From positions 22,723 to 86,722 of the forward strand of contig JAEZFD010000061.1 of the NCBI GenBank assembly GCA_023417655.1: DNA of 64,000 bases, written 5' to 3'. The notes under the pieces were generated by a model. That model had not been told where the DNA came from. It was given only the letters and a program-made list of their open reading frames with translations, and did no database searches. Both the position numbers and the translations under genes were made by a program. This stretch comes from Planctomycetota bacterium (GTDB lineage Bacteria; Planctomycetota; Planctomycetia; Planctomycetales; Planctomycetaceae). This document shows positions 25,698 through 34,996 of this stretch, piece by piece (the stretch's first letter is position 1; each line of letters starts with the position of its first letter).

Positions 25698-26594
25698 ATG
25701 AACAGCTCTCCCGTGCAGATTCGTGTTGGTCACAGTCCTGATCCTGATGATGCCTTCATGTTCCACGCTCTTGCGAACGACAAGATGGCGACAGGGCCGT
25801 ACCAGTTCTCACATGAGTTGCAGGACATCGAAACCCTGAATCGTCGGGCGTTCTCAGGCGAACTCGAACTGACTGCTGTCAGCCTCCACGGCTATGCCTA
25901 TCTCACGGAGACCTATGCGCTTTGTGCCTGCGGCGCGAGCATGGGAGACAATTACGGACCGATGGTGGTGACTCGCGAGCCGGGAACGATTGAAGACCTC
26001 AAGGGAAAGACCATTGCGGTTCCGGGAACTCTGACGACGGCATTTCTGGCATTGAACCTCTGTCTCGGTGGGAAGCCGGAGATCTCGCCTCGTGAAAGCC
26101 ACACGGAAGGGGACGCCGGGACATTTCGTTATGTGGTTTACCCATTCGATGAGATTCTGAATGTCGTCGAACGGGGCGAAGCTGACGCCGGGCTCATCAT
26201 TCATGAAGGGCAGCTGACGTACATGACGCAGGGCCTGCATCTGGTCGTCGATCTGGGAAAATGGTGGATGGAAAAGACAGGGCTGCCGTTGCCGCTGGGG
26301 GGAAATGCGGTTCGTAAGGATCTTGGGGCCGAGGGGATGCGAGAAGTGACTCGCTTGCTGCGTGAGAGTATTGAATACGGCCTCGGTCACCGCCGCGAAG
26401 CTCTCCAGCACGCTCTGCAGTACGGCCGCGACCTCGACCACCAGAAAGCGGACGAGTTCGTCGGAATGTACGTTAATGACTGGACTCGCGATTTCGGGGA
26501 TCGGGGACGCGAAGCGGTCCGGCGGTTACTGGATGAGGGGTACAAAGCTGGCTTGATCCCCAACCCAGTCCATCTTGAGTTTATTACCGGATAG
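25698..26594 (+). CDS. mqnD: 1,4-dihydroxy-6-naphthoate synthase, futalosine pathway
   Basis: A 298-residue MqnD-type protein. It converts cyclic dehypoxanthinyl futalosine to 1,4-dihydroxy-6-naphthoate in menaquinone synthesis by the futalosine route. Signatures are VGHSPDPDDAFMFHALA at the start, DIETLNRRA, SLHGYAYL, the DLKGKTIAVPGTLTTA strand-loop, EADAGLIIHEGQLTY and GLPLPLGGNAVRKDL. Possible starts are ATG 25692 and 25698; the frame is open further to 25620 without family-like sequence. MqnA is a related family, but the LPLGGNAVR segment and length favour MqnD. No other mqn gene is in the window. Confidence 0.88.
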   Translation: MNSSPVQIRVGHSPDPDDAFMFHALANDKMATGPYQFSHELQDIETLNRRAFSGELELTAVSLHGYAYLTETYALCACGASMGDNYGPMVVTREPGTIEDLKGKTIAVPGTLTTAFLALNLCLGGKPEISPRESHTEGDAGTFRYVVYPFDEILNVVERGEADAGLIIHEGQLTYMTQGLHLVVDLGKWWMEKTGLPLPLGGNAVRKDLGAEGMREVTRLLRESIEYGLGHRREALQHALQYGRDLDHQKADEFVGMYVNDWTRDFGDRGREAVRRLLDEGYKAGLIPNPVHLEFITG

Positions 26595-27002
26595 TTTCCT
26601 CTGTTGATTTCTGGATCCCGCGAAAGTCAGGGCACCATGAACTCCTATCCTGTTTTGTAAGGTGACGTGAAAAAAGCATTTCCGTCGCTACTGGAGATTC
26701 TGAGACGCATTTCTGCAAACACGGAACAGATTCTCCTGCCGAATTGACTGATTTCGCTGAAAGGGGGTGACGCTTCGCCCCCTGGAAGTTTGACGAACTG
26801 CGAAACTCGCTTGTTTTCCCTGTTGTTTCGGGGGAGAATAAACCGTTTCCATCGACGGATTCCGACCGGGTGAGTTCTGAACTGCCCGGTTTCAGTAGTC
26901 GCGGCAATTTCCTGGCCATCCTGTCAGATGACTGCGGTCGCGGCTGCCATTTCGAAATGACGATCTCCCACAACGTGTGGCGTTGCAGGCAGGAGTTGAC
27001 GC
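26595..27002. other. intergenic region before the DUF1549/DUF1553 gene
   Basis: No gene seen. A GC-rich hairpin (AGGGGG / CCCCCT, about 26762-26783) lies in the middle. An AGGAG site at 26990-26994 precedes the GTG start at 27003. Confidence 0.45.
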
Positions 27003-28937
27003 GTGATTCGGAAGTCTCGGTTGTTGTCGGGTGCGTGCGTTCTGGTTGCAGGAATTCTCCTTTTTCAATCGGTTCAGGAAGCGACTGCCCAGCGTCCTGT
27101 GAAGAGACCGCCTGCTAAGAAGCCGGCTCTCCCCGTTCGGGAAGGAGGACCAGCCGTTCCCATGGTCGGGGTGAATCCCGTCAAACGGAATTCGGCTCTG
27201 AAGAGTGCCAAGACTATTGATGATCTGATCGCGAAAGATCTCGCCCGACACAATCTGAAACCGAATCCTCACGTTACCGAGGAAGTGTTTGTCCGGCGTG
27301 CCTACCTGACGCTCACCGGCACGATTCCGATGGCCGCTCAGGCCGAGTCTTACGTCTCCCGGAAAGCCGAAGACAAGCGCGAAGCACTGATTGACCAGTT
27401 GCTCGGTTCACCAGCGCACGCCAGCCATCAGTACAACGCCTGGGCCGACACATTGCGGTTGGTCGACATCGTTCCGGCCGACAATCATATGAAGCCGTAC
27501 CAGGAGTACGTGAAGACCTCGTTGCGGCAGAACAAGCCATACGACGTCTGGGTGAAAGAGATGCTGACCGCAGAAGGTCACGTCTGGGATAACCCTGCCG
27601 TCGGCTACAATCTGCGCGATACCGGGATGCCTCTGGATGCCCTGAATAATACTGTCCGTGTCTTTCTGGGAACTCAGATTGGTTGTGCCCAGTGCCACGA
27701 TCATCCCTTCGATCGCTGGAAGCAGAAGGAGTTTTACGAACTCGCTGCGTTCACCTATGGCAGTGATTATCGGAAGACCTCCAACCCGGCACTCGGCCCG
27801 ATGATGCAGGAGAAGACTCCGCAGAAGATGCCTGAGGCTGGCTGGTTCTATGAGAAGGTCGATTTTGATTCCCCGGAAGCTTCAACAGCTCGGGCGATGT
27901 TCCGTGCGAACCGCTACAACTTTGCCGTCAATGAGAAGCTGACACTCCGCTATCCGAAGGATTACGCCTACTCGAACGCCAAGCCGAACGACGTGGCTGC
28001 TCCAGGCGTGCTGTTCGGGAAGATGCCGGATCTCAAAGGCAAGACCCGCCGTGAAGCCTTCGCTGAGTGGGTGATTGCAGATGATAATCCGCGATTTGCT
28101 CGAACCATCGTCAACCGCTTCTGGAAGCAGATGTTTGGACGCGGATTGATTGAACCGGTTGATGACATGCGGGACGACACCGTCGCTTCGAATCCGGAGC
28201 TGATGGCGTTTCTGGAATCCGAGATCAAGCGGCTGGACTACGACCTGCGAGAGTTCACCCGAATTCTCTGCTATTCAGATCTTTTCCGTCGTCAGGTCAC
28301 TTATGACGACCTTCCCCCGGAGGGAGAGTATCACTTCCCCGGCCCTGTTCTTCGTCGCATGACTGCAGAGCAGGTATGGGATTCGCTGATCACTCTGACG
28401 GTCGAACGGCCTCAGTACTCCTTTGAATTCACCAAAGGATTCAATGAGACGATCAATCTCGACAACGTCAAGAGCGTACAGGATGTCCTGGATCGGGTCG
28501 CTGCCTATCGGGATTATCAGAAGCAGGTCAACGAAGAGCGGAAAAAAGTGCAGTACAAAGGTCAGGAGTTGCTTCCTGCGTCTGAGTTGCGGCAGCCACT
28601 GGCGGATGGTCACTTCCTGCGTCAGTTCGGCCAGAGCAACCGCGAACAGATTGACGACAGCACGACTGAAGGAACCGTTCCGCAGCTGATGGTAATGTTC
28701 AACGGAAATTCGACGCACATGATGCTCGAAGAAGGTTCCGTGATTTATAAGCGGGTCGTCAGCAAGAAGATGCCGGAAGACCAGATCGATGCAATGTTCT
28801 GGTGCATCCTCAGCCGTCGTGCGACTCCCGATGAACGTGCATTGGCGATGAATGAAATCCGGACCAACGGACGTGCGGGCTATGGGAATGTGATCTGGGC
28901 TCTGATCAATACACGCGAGTTTCTGTTTGTGCAGTAA
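27003..28937 (+). CDS. secreted DUF1549/DUF1553 planctomycete protein
   Basis: A 644-residue protein starting at GTG after AGGAG. A Sec signal peptide (LLSGACVLVAGILLFQSVQEATA) is followed by a Lys/Pro-rich linker. The DUF1549 (PSCyt2) domain begins at IDDLIAKDLARHNLKP and contains VRRAYLTLTGTIP and the haem-like CAQCHDHPFDRW. The DUF1553 domain follows (FAEWVIADDNPRFARTIVNRFWKQMFGRGLIEP to NTREFLFVQ). No PSCyt1 domain is present, so this is the short form of the family. It is followed by a DUF1501 gene, the usual partner. The biochemical role is unknown. Confidence 0.92.
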   Translation: MIRKSRLLSGACVLVAGILLFQSVQEATAQRPVKRPPAKKPALPVREGGPAVPMVGVNPVKRNSALKSAKTIDDLIAKDLARHNLKPNPHVTEEVFVRRAYLTLTGTIPMAAQAESYVSRKAEDKREALIDQLLGSPAHASHQYNAWADTLRLVDIVPADNHMKPYQEYVKTSLRQNKPYDVWVKEMLTAEGHVWDNPAVGYNLRDTGMPLDALNNTVRVFLGTQIGCAQCHDHPFDRWKQKEFYELAAFTYGSDYRKTSNPALGPMMQEKTPQKMPEAGWFYEKVDFDSPEASTARAMFRANRYNFAVNEKLTLRYPKDYAYSNAKPNDVAAPGVLFGKMPDLKGKTRREAFAEWVIADDNPRFARTIVNRFWKQMFGRGLIEPVDDMRDDTVASNPELMAFLESEIKRLDYDLREFTRILCYSDLFRRQVTYDDLPPEGEYHFPGPVLRRMTAEQVWDSLITLTVERPQYSFEFTKGFNETINLDNVKSVQDVLDRVAAYRDYQKQVNEERKKVQYKGQELLPASELRQPLADGHFLRQFGQSNREQIDDSTTEGTVPQLMVMFNGNSTHMMLEEGSVIYKRVVSKKMPEDQIDAMFWCILSRRATPDERALAMNEIRTNGRAGYGNVIWALINTREFLFVQ

Positions 28938-29035
28938 TTTGCGCTAAGCAGCAGCAAACTCAGCAGGCTATGGGCCCCGGCATCGCGGGGCCCTTCGATC
29001 CCACACTCGAATCAACTGAACAGAACGGATCTCTC

Positions 29036-30319
29036 ATGTCTCACATGTCTTTGGATCTACTGACTCGCCGCGAACTGCTCTGCCAGACAGCAAAGCATGC
29101 TTTTGGACTCGCTCTGCTGCCTGGCTTGGGAAGTCTCGTTTCCGCTGCCGAAGCAACAAAAGCTGGCGGAAAATCCGCACCTGCGAAGCATCTCATCTAC
29201 CTGCGTCTGGCAGGGGCGATGAGTCACGTTGATACCTTCGATCCCAAGCCGGGAAGCGAAGTGCAGGGCAACACGACTGTGATCCAGACGAAGATTCCAG
29301 GTGTGGCCTTCGGCGAATATCTTCCGAAGCTCGCCGCCTCGGTTGACGACTTCGCAGTCATTCGTTCCATGAATGCTCCGACTGCTGACCATAACGGTGC
29401 CAGCTATCTTCAGCAGACAAGTTATCGTCAGATTGCGTCGATCGCCCACCCAGGTCTCGGAGCATGGGCTCAGCGGGTGCATGGACGCAGCCATGCGACA
29501 TTGCCAAGCACCGTTCAGATCGGCGCCGGCGTTGGACCTGGTTATCTGGGAGCTCAGTATGCACCGGTCCCTATCGGCAATCCGGACGATGGGTTGCAGA
29601 ACACCAAGACCCCGGCCTACCTGACTGAAGAATCGTTCGATCGCCGCATGGAACTTTCAACGGCATTCGATGCCGGGTTCCGAAAGCTGGCAGCCAACAA
29701 TTCGAAGGTGAAAGGTTACGACGACCTCTATCAGAATGCCGTCACTCTGTTGCGGAGCGAAGATCTGAAAGTCTTCGATCTCAAGCTGGAACCAGAGGAA
29801 ACCAAGAATGCCTATGGTCCGAGTCGCGTCGGTCGCGGTCTGTTGCTGGCCCGCCGCTTGATTCAGGGTGGGATCCGCTGCGTCGAAGTGACCTATGGTG
29901 GTTTCGACCATCACACCGAATTGTGGACTCGACTGCCGAATATGGCGCAGACTCTGGATCAGGCGCTCAGCGCTCTGATGGCAGATCTGAAGGCCACCGG
30001 TTTGATCAAAGATACGGTTGTCGCTGTCTGTACGGAATTCGGCCGAACTCCGTTCATCAACCAGCGGACTGGTCGAGATCACCACCCGGCGGCCTATAGC
30101 TCATTGCTGGCCGGTGCTGGTATCAAGACAGGGCAGGTTTACGGCAAGTCCGATGAGAATGCTTATCGGGTGGACGAAGACGGCGTTGAACCGGGCGATT
30201 ACAACGCCACAATCGCTCGCTGTCTGGGGATCGATCCGAAGATGGAAATCTTCTCTCCAAGCGGACGTCCTTTCCGGATTGGCGACGGATCAACCGGCAT
30301 CGACAAGCTTCTGGCGTAA
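29036..30319 (+). CDS. DUF1501 protein, partner of the preceding gene
   Basis: A 427-residue protein. I start at MSHMSLDLLTRRELL (ATG 29036); the frame is open to 28970. The N-terminus has a twin arginine (TRRELLCQ) and a hydrophobic stretch, so Tat export is probable. Family marks are HLIYLRLAGAMSHVDTFDPKPG, FAVIRSMNAPTADHNGASYLQQT, GRGLLLARRLIQGGIRCVEVTYGGFDHH, TEFGRTPFINQRTGRDHHP and a C-terminal YNATIARCLGID. DUF1501 belongs to the alkaline-phosphatase/sulfatase superfamily; no substrate is known. A perfect terminator follows. Confidence 0.92.
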   Translation: MSHMSLDLLTRRELLCQTAKHAFGLALLPGLGSLVSAAEATKAGGKSAPAKHLIYLRLAGAMSHVDTFDPKPGSEVQGNTTVIQTKIPGVAFGEYLPKLAASVDDFAVIRSMNAPTADHNGASYLQQTSYRQIASIAHPGLGAWAQRVHGRSHATLPSTVQIGAGVGPGYLGAQYAPVPIGNPDDGLQNTKTPAYLTEESFDRRMELSTAFDAGFRKLAANNSKVKGYDDLYQNAVTLLRSEDLKVFDLKLEPEETKNAYGPSRVGRGLLLARRLIQGGIRCVEVTYGGFDHHTELWTRLPNMAQTLDQALSALMADLKATGLIKDTVVAVCTEFGRTPFINQRTGRDHHPAAYSSLLAGAGIKTGQVYGKSDENAYRVDEDGVEPGDYNATIARCLGIDPKMEIFSPSGRPFRIGDGSTGIDKLLA

Positions 30320-30360
30320 GCCAAAAGGCCCGCTCGAGGCTTTTGAACGAACTCTTCTCG

Positions 30361-30400
30361 CACGGCGAATCGACACTCATCGATTCGCCGTGTTTTGTTT
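30361..30400 (+). terminator. intrinsic terminator after the DUF1501 gene
   Basis: Perfect 13-bp arms CACGGCGAATCGA / TCGATTCGCCGTG with a 6-base loop (30361-30392), followed by TTTTGTTT. Confidence 0.9.
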
Positions 30401-30440
30401 GACGGGGGCGCGCACCAAAACTCGCTGCGCAGGCAGACAG

Positions 30441-30459
30441 TCAAGCAAACTGCTCTAAC
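30441..30459 (-). repeat. dispersed GAGC(R)GTTTGC motif over a stop codon
   Basis: Read on the minus strand it is GTTAGAGCAGTTTGCTTGA; TAG is the stop of the SGNH hydrolase gene, in the same register as at 5498-5518. Confidence 0.55.
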
Positions 30460-31360
30460 GATTCAGCGTCGGGAGCAGGAGGCGCGAGAGTTTATCATGC
30501 CCGGCTTGATTCAAGTGGAGCGAATCGGTCGTCGTGATCGGTGACACGAGTACGTTACTCAGGACACGGCGCGGGATCAGCTTCACACGATGCCGCGTGG
30601 TCAGCTCGCGGATAATCTGGCCGTACTCCAGAGTGAAGGGAGGCAACGGCAGCTCGAACATCACTGTCTCACCTGCCTGGGCTGTCACTTCTTCCAGCAA
30701 CTGATTGAGTTGATTCCGGAAATCAGCAGGGGACAATTTCTCCAGCAAATCATTTCCGCCCAATTCGATGAAAACCAGTGAGTTCTTCGGAATTACCTCC
30801 TTCACACGAGGGATCGCTGAACGCAGCGTCGCTCCCGGCTCCGAGGCATTTGTCACCTTTCTGTCTGTTGCTTTCGCGATCTGATCCGGCCAGGCGGTCA
30901 TGTTTCCGTCCTCGGATTCTGCAGACAGCGAATCTCCCAGAACTACAATCGGGCGATCGCGACTGTCTGGGGAGAGCACAGGCAGGAATCGCCATGGAAG
31001 TTCGATTGCTCCTTCGAACAACCAGAGCACAACGACGACCAGACCCAGCCAGCCGTCGACGGAGAAGTGCCGACGTGATGCAGGTTGCTTGATGGTGGGG
31101 GCAGGTTCCGCGCCGGGGGGCTTCTCGAGCAGCAGCCAGCCGATGGTCACGAGACCTGAGAGGAGCACTCCGTTGAACATTGCCGTGCCGGAGAGCAGGA
31201 CGAACATTCCGCCCATTACGGCCCAGAACCAGACCAGGCTTTCTTTGCCAATCCATCCGAATCGGCGCCAGGCAACCGCGAGGATCAGGCAGAAGATCCC
31301 CGTGTAATACGCGTCTCCGCTGATGAAGTGTTGGACGATCAACGCAGAGAATGGAGACAT
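30455..31360 (-). CDS. SGNH/GDSL hydrolase with N-terminal membrane domain
   Basis: A 301-residue protein. The first 125 residues contain about four membrane helices; the rest is an SGNH esterase domain. Catalytic blocks are VLGDSLSAES (Ser), the Gly in EPGATLRS, FIELGGNDLLEKL (Asn) and DSLHLNQAGHDKL (Asp-x-x-His). This resembles arylesterase or lysophospholipase TesA-type enzymes anchored to the membrane. The substrate is unknown. It is followed upstream by the GNAT-like gene on the same strand, 68 bases apart. Its stop overlaps a dispersed repeat. Confidence 0.82.
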   Translation of the reverse strand: MSPFSALIVQHFISGDAYYTGIFCLILAVAWRRFGWIGKESLVWFWAVMGGMFVLLSGTAMFNGVLLSGLVTIGWLLLEKPPGAEPAPTIKQPASRRHFSVDGWLGLVVVVLWLFEGAIELPWRFLPVLSPDSRDRPIVVLGDSLSAESEDGNMTAWPDQIAKATDRKVTNASEPGATLRSAIPRVKEVIPKNSLVFIELGGNDLLEKLSPADFRNQLNQLLEEVTAQAGETVMFELPLPPFTLEYGQIIRELTTRHRVKLIPRRVLSNVLVSPITTTDSLHLNQAGHDKLSRLLLPTLNR

Positions 31361-31428
31361 GAGTCAGAGGCCGGTCAGAGTCGCGGAAACGAATGCATCC
31401 GGATTGTGACAATCAGCCACTCTGAAAA

Positions 31429-32631
31429 CTACCCGGGCGGAAGAGAGTGGGAATTCACAAGATCACTGACACTGAGACTTCGGGGAGGAACCCGTTCACC
31501 AGTGACCGGCCAGATCAAACGTTTTGCCGTGCGGAGCGTCTTTCGGAGTCCGCTATACAGGACCGCGCGATGTGACTGGGAGAGAATGACATTCCCCATG
31601 GCCATCCGGTGCGGCCAGATGCGTTCCAGATAGGAGCCTGCAGTCGAGCAGCTGTTCAGAGTGGTGATGTCAGGGCGTTCACGGGAAATGTAGTTCGCCA
31701 GTTCCAGTTCCGCCCACGCTCCCGGACTTCCTGCCTGAAAATCAGGGTCCCAGCCAATCTTGAAAGCAAAGAGAGTCTGGCCAGCGAGAAGATTGCAGGT
31801 CGATGCAACGACCTTGTCCCCGACCATCAATTCGCCAAACAGGACCTTTCCGGTGGCGGACAGGTTGTTGACGAGTTCCGCAAAAAAATTGCGATGTTCG
31901 GGGGAACAGGACATCGCGGTTCCGGAGGCCCCTTTCCATCCACGTCGTTCCAGATCAAGAAACCGGTGTGCTGCTGCATCGGCTTCGTGAGAAGATTGAA
32001 CGACCCGGAATTGAACCGTGCCGCGTTGCTGGAGCTTTGAATGAGCTCGGCGGAGTGACTTCCGGCGATTCTTGGACAGGCAGAAATCAAAGAGCCGGGA
32101 TCGATCGATCTCCAGCAGATTCAGACTTGCCCGGGACCACGGGTTCTGCAGTTGAACCTGATAACCCGAAAGGGCCGCGGAGGTGTACAGCTCTGCTGAA
32201 AGGGGAGAGTCAATTTCGACAGAGTTCAGAACCATCCCGTGGCGGAACCGCGTGGTCTTCAGGAATTCCAGAAAGGTCAGAATCGCGGCCCGGGGGCAGC
32301 GCCGGTCCACCAGCAGACCGCCCAGAAATTTGTACGTTGACGTTCCGTCATGCAGGTGAGGAAAGAGAATCTGCGAAGAAGCGGCAACCGGTCGGGCAGC
32401 GGTCAGAAGGACCGGACGGCCCGCCTGATTCCTGACTGTCCAGAGTGACTGGCCCTGTCCCTCGTGGAGATGCTGCATCTGGGTCAGCACGAATGCGGGT
32501 TCAAGGAACGGGTTCGGGACCAATGCATCACGGCTCAGCTGCTGCCATCCTGCCTGAAAGTTGGGGCAGATGTCAGAAGCGGAGAGTTCGCTGGCGGTGA
32601 ATTCCTGAGCCATTCGGGAGGTATTCATCAT
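31429..32631 (-). CDS. FemAB/GNAT-type acyltransferase (BioF2-like domain)
   Basis: A 400-residue protein if started at ATG 32631; the frame is open to 32847, but the extra 72 residues are Pro/Ser/Arg-rich and unlike the family. The C-terminal half has the BioF2-like acetyltransferase block (FDFCLSKNRRKSLRRAHSKL..., RFLDLERRGWKGASGTAM, FGELMVGDKVVASTCNLLAGQTLFAFKIGWDPDF, SPGAWAELELANY). Such proteins act in exopolysaccharide or cell-wall modification. The partner is unknown. No clear Shine-Dalgarno is seen. Confidence 0.75.
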   Translation of the reverse strand: MMNTSRMAQEFTASELSASDICPNFQAGWQQLSRDALVPNPFLEPAFVLTQMQHLHEGQGQSLWTVRNQAGRPVLLTAARPVAASSQILFPHLHDGTSTYKFLGGLLVDRRCPRAAILTFLEFLKTTRFRHGMVLNSVEIDSPLSAELYTSAALSGYQVQLQNPWSRASLNLLEIDRSRLFDFCLSKNRRKSLRRAHSKLQQRGTVQFRVVQSSHEADAAAHRFLDLERRGWKGASGTAMSCSPEHRNFFAELVNNLSATGKVLFGELMVGDKVVASTCNLLAGQTLFAFKIGWDPDFQAGSPGAWAELELANYISRERPDITTLNSCSTAGSYLERIWPHRMAMGNVILSQSHRAVLYSGLRKTLRTAKRLIWPVTGERVPPRSLSVSDLVNSHSLPPG

Positions 32632-33180
32632 CAGTTTCAATGAGCCGGGGCAGACGGTCCGGAGATTGGTGAGAAGACTTGTTATTTTTACGTTAGCTGA
32701 CGCCTGACCCTGGCGTGCGAAAGGCTGAGGAGAATCAACCGGACGGAGGTTGAAGTCTGCTGGGGGTGCGGATTGCGATGGTTCCAACGGGTAAGCCGAC
32801 CGTCCGCCGCCTCTGTTTCCTGAACCTCCCGCGGCGGTTCGCAGCACTCCTCAGGCGAAGTTCCTCGTATTAATGAGGTAATCGACGGGGAGCCGCTGGA
32901 TACCAACGATGTCGTCCCGGAGCGGATTCGGAGACTGGCACGAAAGTTTCTTATAGGGGCGAGGCCTCTCCCCGAAAGGGGCACTGTACCAGTTCTCAAA
33001 TTTTCCTTGCACAATCTTGAGCAATTCTCGAATCAACCTGAGGGTTTGCGCAAACAGTCCGACGTGTTGAGAATTGAAAACGCTCGGAGTTGTAAAAAAT
33101 GCGACACGAGCAGTGCACGCGACTGTGAAAGACGTAGGATCGAATCGGTTTGCAGTCCTTTTTCAACAAGGTAGTCAGAA
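32632..33180. other. divergent intergenic region with a structured element
   Basis: No gene is convincing in these 549 bases; the minus-strand frame at 32688-33014 has no family-like sequence. A complex stem-loop element at 32931-32997 is listed separately. Confidence 0.45.
32931..32997 (+). promoter_or_regulatory. candidate bistable RNA element
   Basis: An outer stem GAGACTGG (32931-32938) / CCAGTTCTC (32989-32997) encloses GGGG (32956-32959), CCCC (32970-32973) and GGGG (32978-32981). The central CCCC can pair either with the first GGGG or, through a GAAA tetraloop, with the second. It lies 184 bases before the Thr/Pro-rich gene on the plus strand. Confidence 0.35.
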
Positions 33181-33840
33181 ATGTGTCGGAATCCTCTTCG
33201 AATTTTGGGTGTGGCGGTTCTCCTGACCGCGGGGGCTGACGCTTTCGCGCAGGATCCGTATCTCCCATTCAATTCCAATGGAACGCTGATCGTTCCTGAG
33301 ACTACGCCCACTCCTACGAAAGCGACGACGCCGACCTACGAGACCCCGAATTCCACCACACCGGGGTTAGGAGCACCGAGACTCGGGGCACCTTCAAGCA
33401 TTCCGACGAATCCAACGCCCGCCACGAGCGAGCCGACCCCGGCCACTCCGGGCACCTCAACTCCGAGTTCGGTCATGCCGAATTCCACGAGCCCCAGCAC
33501 GACCACTCCGAACTCGTCCATCCCGAATTCGACGACGCCGCACATCACAAATTCTCCGCCGAGCAATATGTCGACTGTTCCGACTGTCGTTCCGGCGACC
33601 ATCGAACCGACTGTCGTCTCACCAGGAATCATGGCCGCTCCGCAGCCATACTGGACAGGGTTCCGTGGACAGGGAATGTGGGGATTCAATAATCCGTTCT
33701 GGGTTCAGCAGACGAATTACGGCCCGATGATGGGAGCCCCTGTCATGGGCGGCGGCTGCCAGACATGCCCTCCTAACCCTTGCGGCCCGGTCAATCTCGA
33801 CTTTGGCCGTGGGTATGACGGGTTCATGACGGGCTGGTAA
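33181..33840 (+). CDS. secreted Thr/Pro/Ser-rich protein
   Basis: A 219-residue protein with a Sec signal peptide (ILGVAVLLTAGADAFA). Residues about 40-150 are low complexity, dominated by Thr, Pro, Ser and Asn, with loose repeats of the form TPNSxxPNSTTP. The C-terminal 60 residues are aromatic/Gly/Met-rich and contain CQTCPPNPCGP, ending GYDGFMTGW. Composition suggests a surface or wall-associated linker protein. No domain is recognised. Planctomycetes encode many such exported low-complexity proteins. Confidence 0.7.
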   Translation: MCRNPLRILGVAVLLTAGADAFAQDPYLPFNSNGTLIVPETTPTPTKATTPTYETPNSTTPGLGAPRLGAPSSIPTNPTPATSEPTPATPGTSTPSSVMPNSTSPSTTTPNSSIPNSTTPHITNSPPSNMSTVPTVVPATIEPTVVSPGIMAAPQPYWTGFRGQGMWGFNNPFWVQQTNYGPMMGAPVMGGGCQTCPPNPCGPVNLDFGRGYDGFMTGW

Positions 33841-33870
33841 CGACTCCTACTGCGGACCGGGATTGCGACT

Positions 33871-33900
33871 GGCGCATGAGCTTGAAGAAGTTCATGCGCC
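33871..33900. terminator. stem-loop between convergent genes
   Basis: Arms GGCGCATGA / TCATGCGCC (9 bp) with a 12-base loop, 31 bases after the Thr/Pro-rich gene. There is no T-run, so terminator function is uncertain. Confidence 0.45.
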
Positions 33901-34014
33901 CTTGAGTGACTTCGAAATTGCCTTTCCCCTCCGTACCCGGGCGGGGGAAAGCGGGATTGGTTTCGGAAACCGAGCTGCGCGGTCACTTGGTGATGCGATC
34001 TGCTTTCCGGCTTT

Positions 34015-34920
34015 TCACTTTTTCTCTTTGAGTGAAACGGGAATCAATTCAACGACGACTTCCGACTGCAGCGGAGGAATTCGCTCCGTCCATGTCTCAA
34101 AGAGCAGGCCTGAGTCATTGCTGGCGGAGCTTTTGACGTCGATGTCGATCATCGCATCTGAAAAGTTTGCAACGCAGATCAGGTTTCCGCTGTTCGCCTG
34201 ATAGGCTTCTTTTCCGTTCGTCAGCTTGACGAACCTGCTTCCGGCAAACAGAAACTTCGCCTGCAGGGGACGCTCTTCCCCCTGTCGTCGCAAATCCCGA
34301 AGTGCCTGCTGATAGGCCTTGTCCTCGCTGTAACCCAGGAACGTTTTCAACTGTTCCTCCGACATTGGGCCGTAGAAGATCAGCTTCCGGTTGGCCTCAT
34401 CATAGACCGGTTCGGAGCGGCCCTTGGGAAGTTTGAGTCCCGGCGGAAGAGCGGCAAGTGGGGATTCGAAATAACGCTGCAGGGAGTGACGAATCCAGTC
34501 CTGTGCAGGAACTCGTTGCTGACGGCCCTGATCGTCTTTCCAGTTCAAGTAGATTTCAATCTCTTCGCCGGCCGCAGGACGATACTCCGGCTGAAACTGC
34601 ACGGGGTGTCCCGGCTTGGCTCCCAATGCAAGCAGCCCGGCGTGAATGGTCTCGGCAGCGGCATCGATCGAAAGGATGGACTCATGCTCTTTCGTTTGTC
34701 GCGGGCAGACGAGCATCTCGAGTAAGCCATCCCGGAGGCAGACCGTTGTTTTGAGAAGGATCTTTTTACCGGGGTGATCGAGCAGCACCGTCCCTTGTGG
34801 ATTGAGAGCCACTGCTTTTGTGGAAGGGGCAGGCTGACCAGAAGGCTGCTCGGCGCGGACGTCACACAGGCTGAACAGAACCAGAGTGACGGCGAGAAGG
34901 CGGAATGTGGGCATGTGCAA
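34015..34920 (-). CDS. exported YdjY-domain protein
   Basis: A 301-residue protein with a signal peptide (MPTFRLLAVTLVLFSLCDVRA). Residues 40-180 resemble the YdjY domain found in planctomycetes and verrucomicrobia: LNPQGTVLLDHPGKKILLKTTVCLRDGLLEMLVCPRQTKEHESILS..., IHAGLLALGAKPGHPVQF and EIEIYLNWKDDQG. The C-terminal part (SGNLICVANFSDAMIDIDVKSSASNDSGLLFE) is less well known. Function unknown, presumably periplasmic. It lies just downstream of the FAD oxidoreductase gene on the same strand. Confidence 0.78.
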   Translation of the reverse strand: MHMPTFRLLAVTLVLFSLCDVRAEQPSGQPAPSTKAVALNPQGTVLLDHPGKKILLKTTVCLRDGLLEMLVCPRQTKEHESILSIDAAAETIHAGLLALGAKPGHPVQFQPEYRPAAGEEIEIYLNWKDDQGRQQRVPAQDWIRHSLQRYFESPLAALPPGLKLPKGRSEPVYDEANRKLIFYGPMSEEQLKTFLGYSEDKAYQQALRDLRRQGEERPLQAKFLFAGSRFVKLTNGKEAYQANSGNLICVANFSDAMIDIDVKSSASNDSGLLFETWTERIPPLQSEVVVELIPVSLKEKK

Positions 34921-34932
34921 AGTCCAAGAAAT

Positions 34933-34963
34933 TGCCCCGGCTCAGCCATTCTGAGTCGGGGCA
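34933..34963 (-). terminator. stem-loop between FAD oxidoreductase and YdjY genes
   Basis: Arms TGCCCCGGCTCAG / CTGAGTCGGGGCA (13 positions, one G-T) with a CCATT loop. On the minus strand AATTTCTT follows. It probably ends the upstream gene. Confidence 0.6.
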
Positions 34964-34996
34964 TTGGAAATGAGATGTTTGTCTTCGTTTTCGTCC

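Noticed and set aside
32934..32951. Sigma-54-like match CTGGCACGAAAGTTTCTT before the Thr/Pro-rich gene
   Set aside because: The -12 element reads TTTC, without the conserved G of GC, and it coincides with a stem-loop element.
33301..33610. CRISPR-like or tandem DNA repeats in the Thr/Pro-rich coding region
   Set aside because: The repetition is low-complexity codon repetition inside one open frame, without constant repeats or spacers.
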